Shown in pieces: positions 1 through 6,883 of a stretch of DNA of 36,087 bases; the first letter of the stretch is position 1, and each line of letters starts with the position of its first letter. The stretch is from positions 2,243,020-2,279,106 of the forward strand of contig NZ_JH164926.1 in NCBI RefSeq assembly GCF_000226875.1. Reading direction: 5' to 3'. Position numbers and translations under genes: made by a program. Origin of the DNA: Neisseria shayeganii 871 (GTDB lineage Bacteria > Pseudomonadota > Gammaproteobacteria > Burkholderiales > Neisseriaceae). The notes beneath the pieces were generated by a model. It was given only the letters and a program-made list of their open reading frames with translations, searched no databases and was not told the DNA's origin.

Positions 1-31
1 GAAAAGCCCAAACCCTTCTCTGTTTTCCGCA

Positions 32-80
32 GCGAAACCCCCTGCTGTGGGCTGAATAAGCCGGCAGCAGGGGGTTTCGC
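32..80. terminator. 16-bp perfect hairpin downstream of the ThDP enzyme gene
   Basis: GCGAAACCCCCTGCTG at 32-47 is exactly complementary to 65-80, with a 17-base loop. It lies just past the stop codon of the minus-strand gene ending at 96. No T-run follows on the minus strand, so it may be an atypical terminator or an mRNA 3'-end stabiliser. The structure is certain and the role is inferred. Confidence 0.5.
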
Positions 81-95
81 ACTCAGATAAAACGG

Positions 96-1718
96 TTAAC
101 GGTCTGCGTCAAAATCGTCTTCAACGATTTCAATCAAGGTCGGCCGATTAGGAGCGGCTTGACGCAAAGCCGCTCCCAGCTCGGCCAGATTACTGACTCT
201 GGCGCTCTGGCAGCCGAATCCGCGCGCCAAAGTTTGGAAATCGGGCGTATAGATGTCCACCCCGATTTCGGGCAAGCCTTCCCGGCGCATATAGCGTTTG
301 ATTTCGCCATAGCCGTGATTGTTCCACAGCAAAACCACAATGCCGATGCCCGCCTCTACGGCCGACGCCAGCTCGGGCAGGGTAAACTGAATGCCACCGT
401 CGCCGATCAGGCACACCACCGGGCGGTGGGGTGCCGCCAATTTGGCCCCGGAAGCGGCCGGCAAGGCATAACCCAAGGTGCCGTAACCCGTGGAGGCGTT
501 AAACCAAGCACGAGGCGTATCCGGCTCGTACAAATGGTTGCCGGAATAGACGGGCTGGGTAGAGTCGCCCACCACAATCACGCCCGGCAAAGTTTGCCGC
601 ACTTGCGCCAAGACGGCAGCCTGCTTCAACCAGGCCGGCGGCCAATACGCCGCCAGCGCTTCGCGGACCGCCGCCGCTCTTTGGGCGCCTTGGCGAGAAA
701 TGGGTGCGGCTGCCATCATATCGGCCAAGCGGCTGACGGCATCGGCGGCATCGCCCACTATGGCCAGGTCTGCTAGATGGTTGCGCTGTAGCTGCTCGGC
801 ATCGATATCGATGCGGATCAGGCGGCCGCCCAACTGAAAGTTGCCGTCGAACACCACGTCGTAATCGGTTTCGCCCAGCTCGGTGCCGATGGCCAGCACC
901 ACATCGGCCTGTGCCGCCAGTTCGCGCACGGCCGGCAGCGACTGGTTGCTGCCCAATTGCAAGGGATGCCCGTTCGGCAATAGGCCTTTGGCATTGATGG
1001 TGCAACACACCGGTGCGTCCCAAGCTTCCACCAAGGCCTGTACCCGCGCAGGATCGGCGCGTGCGCAACCGCCGCCCAACAACAGCAGCGGCCGTACGGC
1101 ATGGCGCATCCATGCACCCGCTTGCGCCAAGGCCTCCTTCGGGGCACAGGGTTTGTCCGGCAATGCCGCAGCCCGCACCGAGGGTTCGCCGAAGGGCGCA
1201 TCGATGATATCAATCGGAATCTCTATGTGTACCGGCCGGGGACGGCTGCTGTTGAACACCGAAAAAGCGCGGGCCAATACTTTGGGCAGGTCTTGCGGCC
1301 GCATGAGGGTATGACTGAAGGCAGCCACACCGGCCACCATCTCACTTTGGTTTTTCAACTCGTGCAGGCGGCCTTCGCCCAAACCCAACTGATGGGTTTT
1401 GTTGACGCTCGAAATCACCAGCATCGGCACGGAGTCGGCATACGCCTGCCCCATGGCAGTGAGAATATTGGTCATGCCGGGGCCGGTGATGATGAAACAA
1501 ACGCCGGGTTTGCCGCTGACGCGGGCATAGCCGTCGGCCATAAAGCCGGCGCCCTGCTCGTGACGGGGCGTGATGTGGCGGATAGTGGTTTGCGGCAAAC
1601 CCCGATAAAGCGAAACGGTGTGGACGCCGGGAATGCCGAAAACGGTATCGATGCCGTAAGCGGCCAACAGATGAACCAAAGCTTCGCCGCAAGTGGCATG
1701 GGGGGGAAGTAAAGACAT
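96..1718 (-). CDS. ThDP-dependent decarboxylase, AruI-like (acetolactate synthase superfamily)
   Basis: A 540-residue thiamine-diphosphate enzyme with the three-domain acetohydroxyacid synthase/pyruvate decarboxylase layout. The N-terminal PYR domain begins with FGIPGVHTVSLYRGL and has the ThDP-activating Glu at residue 54 (RHEQGAGFMADGYARVSG). A central domain contains LLLLGGGCARA. The C-terminal PP domain has a GDGG...NN ThDP/Mg site (IGDGGIQFT followed by LLWNNHGYGE). Overall wording resembles AruI, the 5-guanidino-2-oxopentanoate decarboxylase of the arginine transaminase pathway, more than biosynthetic IlvB. The ATG at 1718 is preferred over a GTG at 1766 because homology starts there, although no strong ribosome site is visible. 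No arginine:pyruvate transaminase gene is adjacent, so the substrate is unproven; other 2-oxoacid decarboxylases or an orphan IlvB-like enzyme remain possible. Confidence 0.8.
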   Translation of the reverse strand: MSLLPPHATCGEALVHLLAAYGIDTVFGIPGVHTVSLYRGLPQTTIRHITPRHEQGAGFMADGYARVSGKPGVCFIITGPGMTNILTAMGQAYADSVPMLVISSVNKTHQLGLGEGRLHELKNQSEMVAGVAAFSHTLMRPQDLPKVLARAFSVFNSSRPRPVHIEIPIDIIDAPFGEPSVRAAALPDKPCAPKEALAQAGAWMRHAVRPLLLLGGGCARADPARVQALVEAWDAPVCCTINAKGLLPNGHPLQLGSNQSLPAVRELAAQADVVLAIGTELGETDYDVVFDGNFQLGGRLIRIDIDAEQLQRNHLADLAIVGDAADAVSRLADMMAAAPISRQGAQRAAAVREALAAYWPPAWLKQAAVLAQVRQTLPGVIVVGDSTQPVYSGNHLYEPDTPRAWFNASTGYGTLGYALPAASGAKLAAPHRPVVCLIGDGGIQFTLPELASAVEAGIGIVVLLWNNHGYGEIKRYMRREGLPEIGVDIYTPDFQTLARGFGCQSARVSNLAELGAALRQAAPNRPTLIEIVEDDFDADR

Positions 1719-2065
1719 AGCGTATTCCAGTAGTGGCGGCGCGTCACGCCTTTGCAGGCAGCACACCGCAGTGAAACAAGCGCCGGCGGGGGCGTGTGGT
1801 CAGAAAATGTGGCGGCGGTTTTGCACATGCCACAGCTGCCGGGCCGAAAAGACGGCACACGGGCTATTGCCCGCCAATACCGACGTTATGAAAGACCTGA
1901 AACAGGCCCAGGGTTTTCAGGTAGCCTGTTCTTTCCGCTGACCCTGGTGATCATGGACGATAAGTATTTTGATGGGTTAAAACGGTGGCGCCCCCTTGCG
2001 GCGCACAGCCAAGCCATCACCGTGCGCCGCAAACCAAGCAGCTGGTCTGCGGCGCACAAGGGTAC
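1719..2065. other. Spacer with a DUS and a three-armed inverted repeat; no gene seen
   Basis: This 347-base gap holds one Eikenella-type DUS (1916-1927) and three copies of an 11-base arm. TTGCGGCGCAC lies at 1996-2006, its complement at 2022-2032, and the direct form again (10 bases) at 2048-2057. The middle arm can pair with either neighbour. The array follows the stop of the minus-strand small membrane protein gene, so it could form alternative 3'-end hairpins. The open frames here have no ribosome site or recognisable product. Confidence 0.5.
1916..1927 (-). repeat. DUS, Eikenella dialect
   Basis: Exact TTCAGGTAGCCT, complement of AG-eikDUS, in a gene-free spacer. Confidence 0.85.
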
Positions 2066-2290
2066 TCAAAACACAACCCAATGCGCCATCAGTACGATGA
2101 TGGGCAAGGTAATCAGGGTTCGCAGCAGAAAAACGGCAAACAGCTCCAAGATATTCAAGCCCAAGCGCGCTTTGAGTATCAAGGCGCCGACTTCGGTCAT
2201 GTAAATCACTTGGGTAAGCGACAAACAGGCAATCACAAAGCGAGTCAGTTCACTTTCAATGCCCTTGCCGCTGAGGGGTTGGTTGAACAT
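2066..2290 (-). CDS. Small membrane protein, function unknown
   Basis: A 74-residue protein that is probably real. An AGGAG ribosome site lies 8 bases before the ATG at 2290, and the composition is strongly hydrophobic. Two membrane segments are likely, roughly residues 17-40 (FVIACLSLTQVIYMTEVGALIL) and 47-72 (ILELFAVFLLRTLITLPIIVLMA). The arrangement is weakly reminiscent of PsiE-type proteins, but I cannot assign a family. A MITE-A copy lies about 90 bases upstream and could affect its promoter. Confidence 0.55.
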   Translation of the reverse strand: MFNQPLSGKGIESELTRFVIACLSLTQVIYMTEVGALILKARLGLNILELFAVFLLRTLITLPIIVLMAHWVVF

Positions 2291-2377
2291 GGTCAGGCTC
2301 CTGAATGTAGAAATGGATAGGCATCAATGGGCCAGGAAAACGGTCTGGCTGCGCGTCCGCCAACGGACTGATCGTCT

Positions 2378-2520
2378 GAGACCTTTGCAAAACCCCCAGA
2401 TGTGGATGCAGTTCAAGGCGTAGCAGCGCAGCGAGCGCAGACATATCATGGAGATAGGCAAGCGAGCGAGCAGCACACAACGCAGAAATGCGCCGCAGAT
2501 GGGGGTTTTGCAAAGGTCTC
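2378..2520. mobile_element. MITE-A copy 1 (143 bp)
   Basis: Bounded by GAGACCTTTGCAAAACC and its complement, GGTTTTGCAAAGGTCTC. The interior is nearly identical to the copies at 10674, 17980 and 35939. It contains no transposase. This is the short form, lacking the roughly 25-40 base block present in copies 2 and 3. The flanks (CGTCT/CACCT) do not form a duplication, unlike those of the other copies. Confidence 0.85.
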
Positions 2521-2968
2521 CACCTGTTCATCACCGTTTTTACCGCCGCCAAGCCCCACTGTCCGCACATGGGCTAAAGCTGAAAGCACTGGCGGCTTGG
2601 GCAGCCTCGCTGTCATGCAGGCAGCGGGCAGATGGCAGGTTTTTCTCTCCTGCTGCCCGCAGACAAAAACAAAAATAAAAGTTTTTGGCCGCCGTTTCTA
2701 TGCCGAATTTCTGATGCCAACATTCGAAATTGAAATGTTTGTACCGAAAGCAGCCGATTCAAACCACGCATGACCACGCAAACCGAACACCAGGTACGGC
2801 CCTTGCGGAATATGAATGAGAATGAAATGGGGAAGACAGAACAGCCGAACGGCTGGTGACACCGAGCCGGATAAGACCCGAAAAAAAGATAAGAAAAATA
2901 AGCGTTTTTTTGGGAGAGCAGAAACGATTGCTTCAAAATGTGTCGGTAAAAAAAGCTGCCCGAATGTT
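2521..2968. other. Gene-free spacer
   Basis: About 450 bases, partly AT-richer than the surroundings (A-runs near 2660-2690 and 2879-2910). Open frames on either strand lack ribosome sites and give low-complexity, non-homologous peptides. I see no RNA gene. Confidence 0.4.
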
Positions 2969-2980
2969 TTCAGGTAGCCT
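2969..2980 (-). repeat. DUS, Eikenella dialect
   Basis: Exact TTCAGGTAGCCT. A decayed MITE-A starts at the next base, giving the same AGCCT|GA junction as MITE-A copy 3. Confidence 0.85.
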
Positions 2981-3130
2981 GAAACCTGGGCAAAACCTTC
3001 AGATGCGCAGGCAGCTCAAGGGACGGCAACGCCAAGATCCTTAAGGCGAGAAACCCTGCGGAACAAGATATCATGGGGCATGGACACACCAGGCCGTCAT
3101 CCGCCGCAAATGGGATTTTGTTAAGGTCTG
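2981..3130. mobile_element. Decayed MITE-A copy
   Basis: The left end GAAACCTGGGCAAAACCTTCAG matches GAGACCTTTGCAAAACCCCCAG loosely. The right end, GCCGCAAATGGGATTTTGTTAAGGTCT, matches the usual right terminus with several changes. Interior words such as CAGGCAGCTCAAGG and AGATATCATGG align with the intact copies. An old insertion that has accumulated substitutions. Confidence 0.6.
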
Positions 3131-3196
3131 CGCCTTATAATCTGCCACCAACCTCTGACCGGCGCTATATTCCAATCAACATCCGGCCTTGCCGGG

Positions 3197-3404
3197 CTAG
3201 GGTCTGTTGATATTTGGCTAATGCAGCATTTTTTGAGTGGAAATTTTTGCATATTAGGCTCACTCGAAGAGGGCGGTTTGACACGCTGCGCTAGTCAAAC
3301 CAGCCAGCGCAGCAAGATTGAACATCTTGCGAGCATTTTGGCCACAGTAGGCGGAGATTGACGCCAAAAATACCGCCATCGTACCAATTGTCAACAGACC
3401 CTAG
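3197..3404. mobile_element. MITE-B (208 bp) with CTAG at both ends
   Basis: CTAGGGTCTGTTGA at 3197-3210 is the perfect complement of 3391-3404, and the similarity extends a few bases further in (AYAWTTGG). CTAG is self-complementary, so it may be a duplicated CTAG/YTAR target, as used by IS5-group elements. The interior has a GC-rich inverted repeat (TTTGACACGCTGCGC...AGCGCAG) and no coding frame. It lies 18 bases before the start codon of the LysR gene. A second, partial copy of the interior is at 13972-14060. Confidence 0.75.
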
Positions 3405-3422
3405 GAAATCGGGGAAATTGTG

Positions 3423-4346
3423 ATGCTCCACACCTTGCTGAAACATGACATCAAAGCACTTCAGGCTTTTGTGGCCATTGTCGAATGCCGCGGGATCAGC
3501 GCCGCCCAAGCTCGGCTCAATATGTCCCAGTCGGCCATCAGCACGCATTTGGCGCACTTGGAAAGCAGCTTGGATACCAAGCTGTGTCGCCGGGGACGCA
3601 GCGGTTTTGAGCTGACCCGTACCGGAGAACAACTCTATCAAGCCTGCTTGCGCCTATTGCATGCCACCCGCGAATTTCACCATGAAGTGCAGGGAATCCG
3701 ACGGCGGAACGAACAGTTTTCAGGCACTTTGCGCTTATGCATGGTGGACCATATGCCGGACCGTTTCACTCAGGCGCTCGCAGAAACCATCCGCCAGGCT
3801 TACCGCCGCCATCCCGATTTGCGTTTGACCGCCGATGTGCGCTCACCGCAAGAGATGGAAACCGCAGTGGCCTCAAAGCAGACCGACTTGGGGTTTGGCT
3901 ATTTTGCCCAGCCGCTAAAAAATCTGCGCTACCTGCCGGTGTGGGAAGAAACCCAACACATTTACTGCCACCGTGACCACCCCGCGGCCGGCGAGCCGAC
4001 ACTGACCGTCGGACAATTGGAATCCGATTATGCCTGGGTCAGACGCGGCTACCTGCTCTCGCCTTCGCTTTCGACACTGTCACCGCAACAGATCACGGCC
4101 ACCGCCTATCACATGGAAGTCACCCTGCTGTTTATCTTGGCCGGCAGCCACATCGGCTTCTTGCCTCAGGATTACGCTGCCCCGTTGGTGGCAGAAGGAA
4201 CCCTAAAAGCGCTGCTGCCCGCGCAAACGGCTTATCAGGTGGCACACATGGCGGTATTCCGGCCGGAACCTGATCCGCGGGTGGACTGGGTAGTGCAACA
4301 ACTGTTGGCCGGCTTGGCGGCAGAGTCAGGTTTCCCCCAAACGTAG
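3423..4346 (+). CDS. LysR-family transcriptional regulator
   Basis: A 307-residue LysR-type regulator. The N-terminal winged helix-turn-helix covers about residues 8-66 (LQAFVAIVECRGISAAQARLNMSQSAIS, then a scaffold helix THLAHLESSL and LTRTGEQL). A periplasmic-binding-protein-like effector domain follows from about residue 95 (SGTLRLCMVDHMP). I prefer the ATG at 3423, with GGGGA seven bases upstream; an in-frame GTG directly precedes it. The leader consists almost entirely of MITE-B, so the promoter may be inside or displaced by that element. No divergently transcribed gene is close by, so the regulon cannot be read from context and the effector is unknown. Confidence 0.85.
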   Translation: MLHTLLKHDIKALQAFVAIVECRGISAAQARLNMSQSAISTHLAHLESSLDTKLCRRGRSGFELTRTGEQLYQACLRLLHATREFHHEVQGIRRRNEQFSGTLRLCMVDHMPDRFTQALAETIRQAYRRHPDLRLTADVRSPQEMETAVASKQTDLGFGYFAQPLKNLRYLPVWEETQHIYCHRDHPAAGEPTLTVGQLESDYAWVRRGYLLSPSLSTLSPQQITATAYHMEVTLLFILAGSHIGFLPQDYAAPLVAEGTLKALLPAQTAYQVAHMAVFRPEPDPRVDWVVQQLLAGLAAESGFPQT

Positions 4347-4429
4347 GGAGTATGCCCTCTGCAAGCGTTGCCACGGTATTTTGGGCCAGAATCCGCATCG
4401 GCCGTATCTATCCCGCCAGCCATTTGCTT

Positions 4430-4441
4430 TTCAGGTAGCCT
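4430..4441 (-). repeat. DUS, Eikenella dialect, last before the dialect switch
   Basis: Exact TTCAGGTAGCCT. It is followed at once by GAGACCTT, which looks like a solo MITE-A end. The next uptake word, at 4505, is of Neisseria type. Confidence 0.8.
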
Positions 4442-4504
4442 GAGACCTTGTTCTGGCAACACAGTAGGGTGACGGCAGGCTTGTTCACCATCTTCTATTC
4501 TGTT

Positions 4505-4516
4505 TTCAGACAGGCA
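4505..4516 (-). repeat. DUS, Neisseria wadsworthii-type dialect
   Basis: TTCAGACAGGCA is the exact complement of TGCCTGTCTGAA (TG-wadDUS). It is the first of nine Neisseria-type uptake words, all confined to 4505-9044. Confidence 0.7.
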
Positions 4517-4552
4517 GTGGGGTTTCAGGCAAGCTCGGTGCTTGGCTCAGAT

Positions 4553-5101
4553 TCAGGAACCCAGCCCACGTTCATCAATCAGATTAGCCATTTCTTCTAT
4601 GGAACAGGCCAAATCTTGTCCGCTTTGTGCGGCAACAATCCATCCTTCCCCAATCATAAACAACATATCGGCTTTTTTATCCGACTCAGGCACACCGCAG
4701 TTTTGCAAACGTTGACGCAGAATCTGCCTGACTTCGGACTTATGTCGGCTTGATTTTTGATGCGGCATGCTCGCCTTATCGGAATACTCGGCACACGCGT
4801 TGATAAACATGCAGCCGTGAAAGTCGGCAGATTGTGTCCAATTGATAATGAAATCGAGATAAGCATAAGCCGTTTGCTGCTCCGCATAACACGCTAATGC
4901 ATCAATCATATTTTGGATAAATTGCTCGTGCCGGTATTGCAAAACGGCTTCAATCAGACCTTCTTTGCTGCCGAAATGCGCATAAAGTGTCCGTTTGGTC
5001 GTATTGGCCTGCGCTGCCAACAACTCTACACCGCAGGCATGAAAGCCTCGACGATAAAACGTTTGATAAGCAGTTTCCAAGATTTTCTGACGGATATCCA
5101 T
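4553..5101 (-). CDS. TetR/AcrR-family transcriptional repressor
   Basis: A 182-residue TetR-type regulator. The DNA-binding domain is residues 3-50 (RQKILETAYQTFYRRGFHACGVELLAAQANTTKRTLYAHFGSKEGLIEAVL), with the typical TKRTLYAHFGSKE recognition region. The rest is a helical ligand/dimerisation domain with scattered cysteines (for example DFHGCMFINACAEY). AAGGG precedes the ATG at 5101. It is divergent from the HPP gene across 83 bases that hold a TetR-like palindrome, so it probably represses both genes. Codon use is A/T-richer than in most of the window, and it lies in the block with Neisseria-type uptake sequences, suggesting transfer. The ligand is unknown. Confidence 0.85.
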   Translation of the reverse strand: MDIRQKILETAYQTFYRRGFHACGVELLAAQANTTKRTLYAHFGSKEGLIEAVLQYRHEQFIQNMIDALACYAEQQTAYAYLDFIINWTQSADFHGCMFINACAEYSDKASMPHQKSSRHKSEVRQILRQRLQNCGVPESDKKADMLFMIGEGWIVAAQSGQDLACSIEEMANLIDERGLGS

Positions 5102-5117
5102 GTGAACCCTTGTCTCA

Positions 5118-5158
5118 ATATACCGAACGGTATATTATTGGTATACCAATCGGTGTAT
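5118..5158. promoter_or_regulatory. Probable TetR operators in a divergent promoter region
   Basis: ATATACCG-AA-CGGTATAT at 5118-5135 has perfect 8-base arms. A related imperfect site (TATACC-AATC-GGTGTA) follows at 5142-5157. Both lie between divergent tetR and HPP genes and overlap AT-rich promoter-like sequence. ATACCGnnCGGTAT-type palindromes are typical of TetR-family sites. Regulation of both genes is inferred. Confidence 0.65.
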
Positions 5159-5184
5159 TCAATTTAATTGATACGGAGAATCAT

Positions 5185-5691
5185 ATGGTCGATAAACCAC
5201 GCTTTCAAGCAACAGAAAACTGCCCGCCTCGCCTGCCTTGGAAAACCATTGGATTTGCTTGGCTTGGCGCCGTCTTGGCCACAGCAGCTTTCGCGGGTTT
5301 GGGAAACACTCTGGTGTTGCCTTTGGTGTTAGGTTCTTTCGGAGCAAGTTGTTTATTGGTATTTGCCTACCCGCAAAGCCCGTTTGCACAGCCTCGAAAT
5401 GTAATAGGCGGGCATTTTGTCGCCACCTTGACGGGTTTGATACTTATGGGCATTTTCGGTTCTGGCTGGTGGAATATGGCGCTTGCGGTCGGAACAGCTA
5501 TTGCCTTGATGCTTATTCTGCGCGTTCCGCATCCTCCTGCCGGTTCAAATCCATTGATTGTGATGTTGGGCGGGGTCGGTTGGGATTTTTTATTAACGCC
5601 TACATTGTTAGGTTCCCTGATTTTGGTGGCGGTTGCTTTGTTCTATAACAATTGGGGTGAAGGTAGACGCTATCCGACTTACTGGTTTTAG
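5185..5691 (+). CDS. HPP-family integral membrane protein
   Basis: A 168-residue protein with about four hydrophobic segments, beginning after a short cytoplasmic stretch (WKTIGFAWLGAVLATAAFAGLG, LVLPLVLGSFGASCLLVFA, VIGGHFVATLTGLILMGIFG, LLGSLILVAVALFYNN). The HPP-family hallmark RVPHPPAGSNPLI is present at about residues 113-125, and the family words PLVLGSFGAS and QPRNVIGGH also match. Some HPP proteins carry nitrite in chloroplasts and cyanobacteria; the bacterial substrate is not established. The ATG at 5185 has GGAG about 8 bases upstream. It is probably controlled by the divergent TetR gene and ends before a DUS-pair terminator. Confidence 0.8.
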   Translation: MVDKPRFQATENCPPRLPWKTIGFAWLGAVLATAAFAGLGNTLVLPLVLGSFGASCLLVFAYPQSPFAQPRNVIGGHFVATLTGLILMGIFGSGWWNMALAVGTAIALMLILRVPHPPAGSNPLIVMLGGVGWDFLLTPTLLGSLILVAVALFYNNWGEGRRYPTYWF

Positions 5692-5714
5692 TTTTAATCG
5701 CTTGGTTTTAATGA

Positions 5715-5745
5715 TGCCTGTCTGAAAAGTGTTTTCAGACAGGCA
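5715..5745. terminator. Inverted pair of wadsworthii-type DUS, likely terminator
   Basis: TGCCTGTCTGAA (5715-5726) and its complement (5734-5745) form a 12-bp stem shortly after the HPP stop codon. Trailing bases are TTGTTTTT. Inverted DUS pairs as terminators are common in Neisseriaceae. Confidence 0.7.
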
Positions 5746-5751
5746 TTGTTT

Positions 5752-5775
5752 TTCAGACGGCCTTTCAGGTAGCTT
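5752..5775 (-). repeat. AG-DUS directly abutting a one-mismatch Eikenella DUS
   Basis: TTCAGACGGCCT (5752-5763) is the complement of the Neisseria AG-DUS. It is followed without a gap by TTCAGGTAGCTT (5764-5775), one base from the Eikenella dialect. Confidence 0.65.
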
Positions 5776-5885
5776 GTTTGGACTGTTTTATGATGGTGCC
5801 ACTGGTAGGGTGTGGCAAAGCCCGCGCACGCAGATTTGGAGGTTTAGGCAACGCGTGCGTGCAAGTGGCACGCACACTACGCTTG

Positions 5886-6290
5886 CTAAGGATGCCGGCT
5901 GCGTGGGGTACAGGCGGTTGACAGCAGGCGGCGGCTGGTGCGCCAGTCGCCGGCGGGGTAAGTGAGAACGCCGGCATTATTTGTTTCCTGCCAGCGCAGA
6001 TTGTTCAGGCTGTTGGCGTAGCGGCCGTCTCCTGCAGCATCAACTTGGCCGTCAAGATAGTCGATAAACCGGTCTTTGCCGTTGTGGAAACTCAGGCTGA
6101 TGCGGGTGGGGCTGAGGTATTTGATGGACACGCGGTAGCCGTTGTCGCAACTGAAGCTGCCGTAGCGGCCGTTCGGATCCGGCTGATAGCCGCCGATGGC
6201 AACGCTGTCTAAAGTCAGATTATCCATGGTGATACAACCGCCGAGCAGCAAAGCCGCTGCGGCCAAAGCCGGCCATGAAACAATGCGCAT
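5886..6290 (-). CDS. Lipoprotein, probable MliC-like lysozyme inhibitor
   Basis: A 134-residue protein with a lipoprotein signal peptide; the lipobox LGGC places the lipidated Cys at residue 19. The mature part has a MliC-like pattern: an early Cys in YGSFSCDNGYRVSIKYL, strand-rich SLSFHNGKD, then YANSLNNLRWQETNNAGVLTY. MliC/PliC proteins inhibit C-type lysozymes from the outer membrane or periplasm, which suits a mucosal commensal. AAAGGAG lies 8 bases before the ATG at 6290, which is why that start is chosen over the longer open frame. It belongs to the Neisseria-dialect island. Family assignment is from pattern only; an unrelated small lipoprotein is the alternative. Confidence 0.65.
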   Translation of the reverse strand: MRIVSWPALAAAALLLGGCITMDNLTLDSVAIGGYQPDPNGRYGSFSCDNGYRVSIKYLSPTRISLSFHNGKDRFIDYLDGQVDAAGDGRYANSLNNLRWQETNNAGVLTYPAGDWRTSRRLLSTACTPRSRHP

Positions 6291-6474
6291 GATTGCACTC
6301 CTTTGATTTAACGGTATCGGAACGGGAATTATATAGCAGGCAGCCGGGGCTTTTGCGCCGTTCCGGTTGCCGTAGCCGCCTGTTCTGCCCTGATGGCCGT
6401 GCCGGAGCCAAGCCGCTCCAAAACCTTGGCAACGGATTTGCTGCAAAGATTTGCCGAGCAAACGTAGCCCGGAT

Positions 6475-6486
6475 TTCAGACGGCCT
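6475..6486 (-). repeat. AG-DUS, Neisseria dialect
   Basis: Exact TTCAGACGGCCT just after the stop of the minus-strand gene at 6496. Confidence 0.7.
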
Positions 6487-6495
6487 TTTCTTTCA

Positions 6496-6798
6496 TCAAT
6501 ACTCTTCGGCGAAGCCTGCAAACGGATCACCGCCCGGCCAGCACAATGCCAAATTTGCGCCGGCAAGTGTACCGTCTATCACTTTCCAGATAAGTTGCAA
6601 GGTTTGAATGCCGTCTAGGGCGTGGATTTGGAAATTGATGTCTTTGCCCGCGCCGACGATGCGGTAGGGGCACACCCATTCTTCTTCGTGCAGTTTTTCG
6701 GGTTTGCCGATGAAGATGTTCACTTGCTCTTTGGGATTGCCTGCCAACTCAAGCGTACGGTAGGCGATGGCGGTGTCAATGTTCAGTTTTTCGGCCAT
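6496..6798 (-). CDS. Small conserved protein, possibly DUF6968-like
   Basis: A 100-residue soluble protein without signal peptide or membrane segment. Readable features are IAYRTLEL near the N-terminus, then VNIFIGKPEKL, EEEWVCPYRIVGAGKDINFQIHALDGIQTLQLIWKVIDGTL, and a C-terminal PGGDPFAGFAEEY. The layout of an EWVCPYRI core followed by a DGIQTLQLI helix fits what I recall of the DUF6968 family, but this is tentative. AAGGAA lies before the ATG at 6798. No function is suggested by the family or the neighbours; it belongs to the minus-strand series of the Neisseria-dialect island. Confidence 0.65.
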   Translation of the reverse strand: MAEKLNIDTAIAYRTLELAGNPKEQVNIFIGKPEKLHEEEWVCPYRIVGAGKDINFQIHALDGIQTLQLIWKVIDGTLAGANLALCWPGGDPFAGFAEEY

Positions 6799-6837
6799 GA
6801 TATTTTATTCCTTATTGATTCGGCGGTCTGCAATGTT

Positions 6838-6883
6838 TTCAGACGGCCTTTCAGCCAACCTATTCACACTGAGGCCGTCTGAA
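6838..6883. terminator. Inverted AG-DUS pair overlapping the end of the CPBP gene
   Basis: TTCAGACGGCCT (6838-6849) and AGGCCGTCTGAA (6872-6883) can form a 12-bp stem with a 22-base loop. The right arm encodes the last residues of the CPBP-family protein. Probable terminator made from uptake sequences. Confidence 0.55.

Noticed and set aside
2613..2936. Minus-strand 107-codon frame
   Set aside because: No ribosome site, and the composition (Phe/Ser/Cys-rich) is without family resemblance; it lies in repeat-rich spacer.
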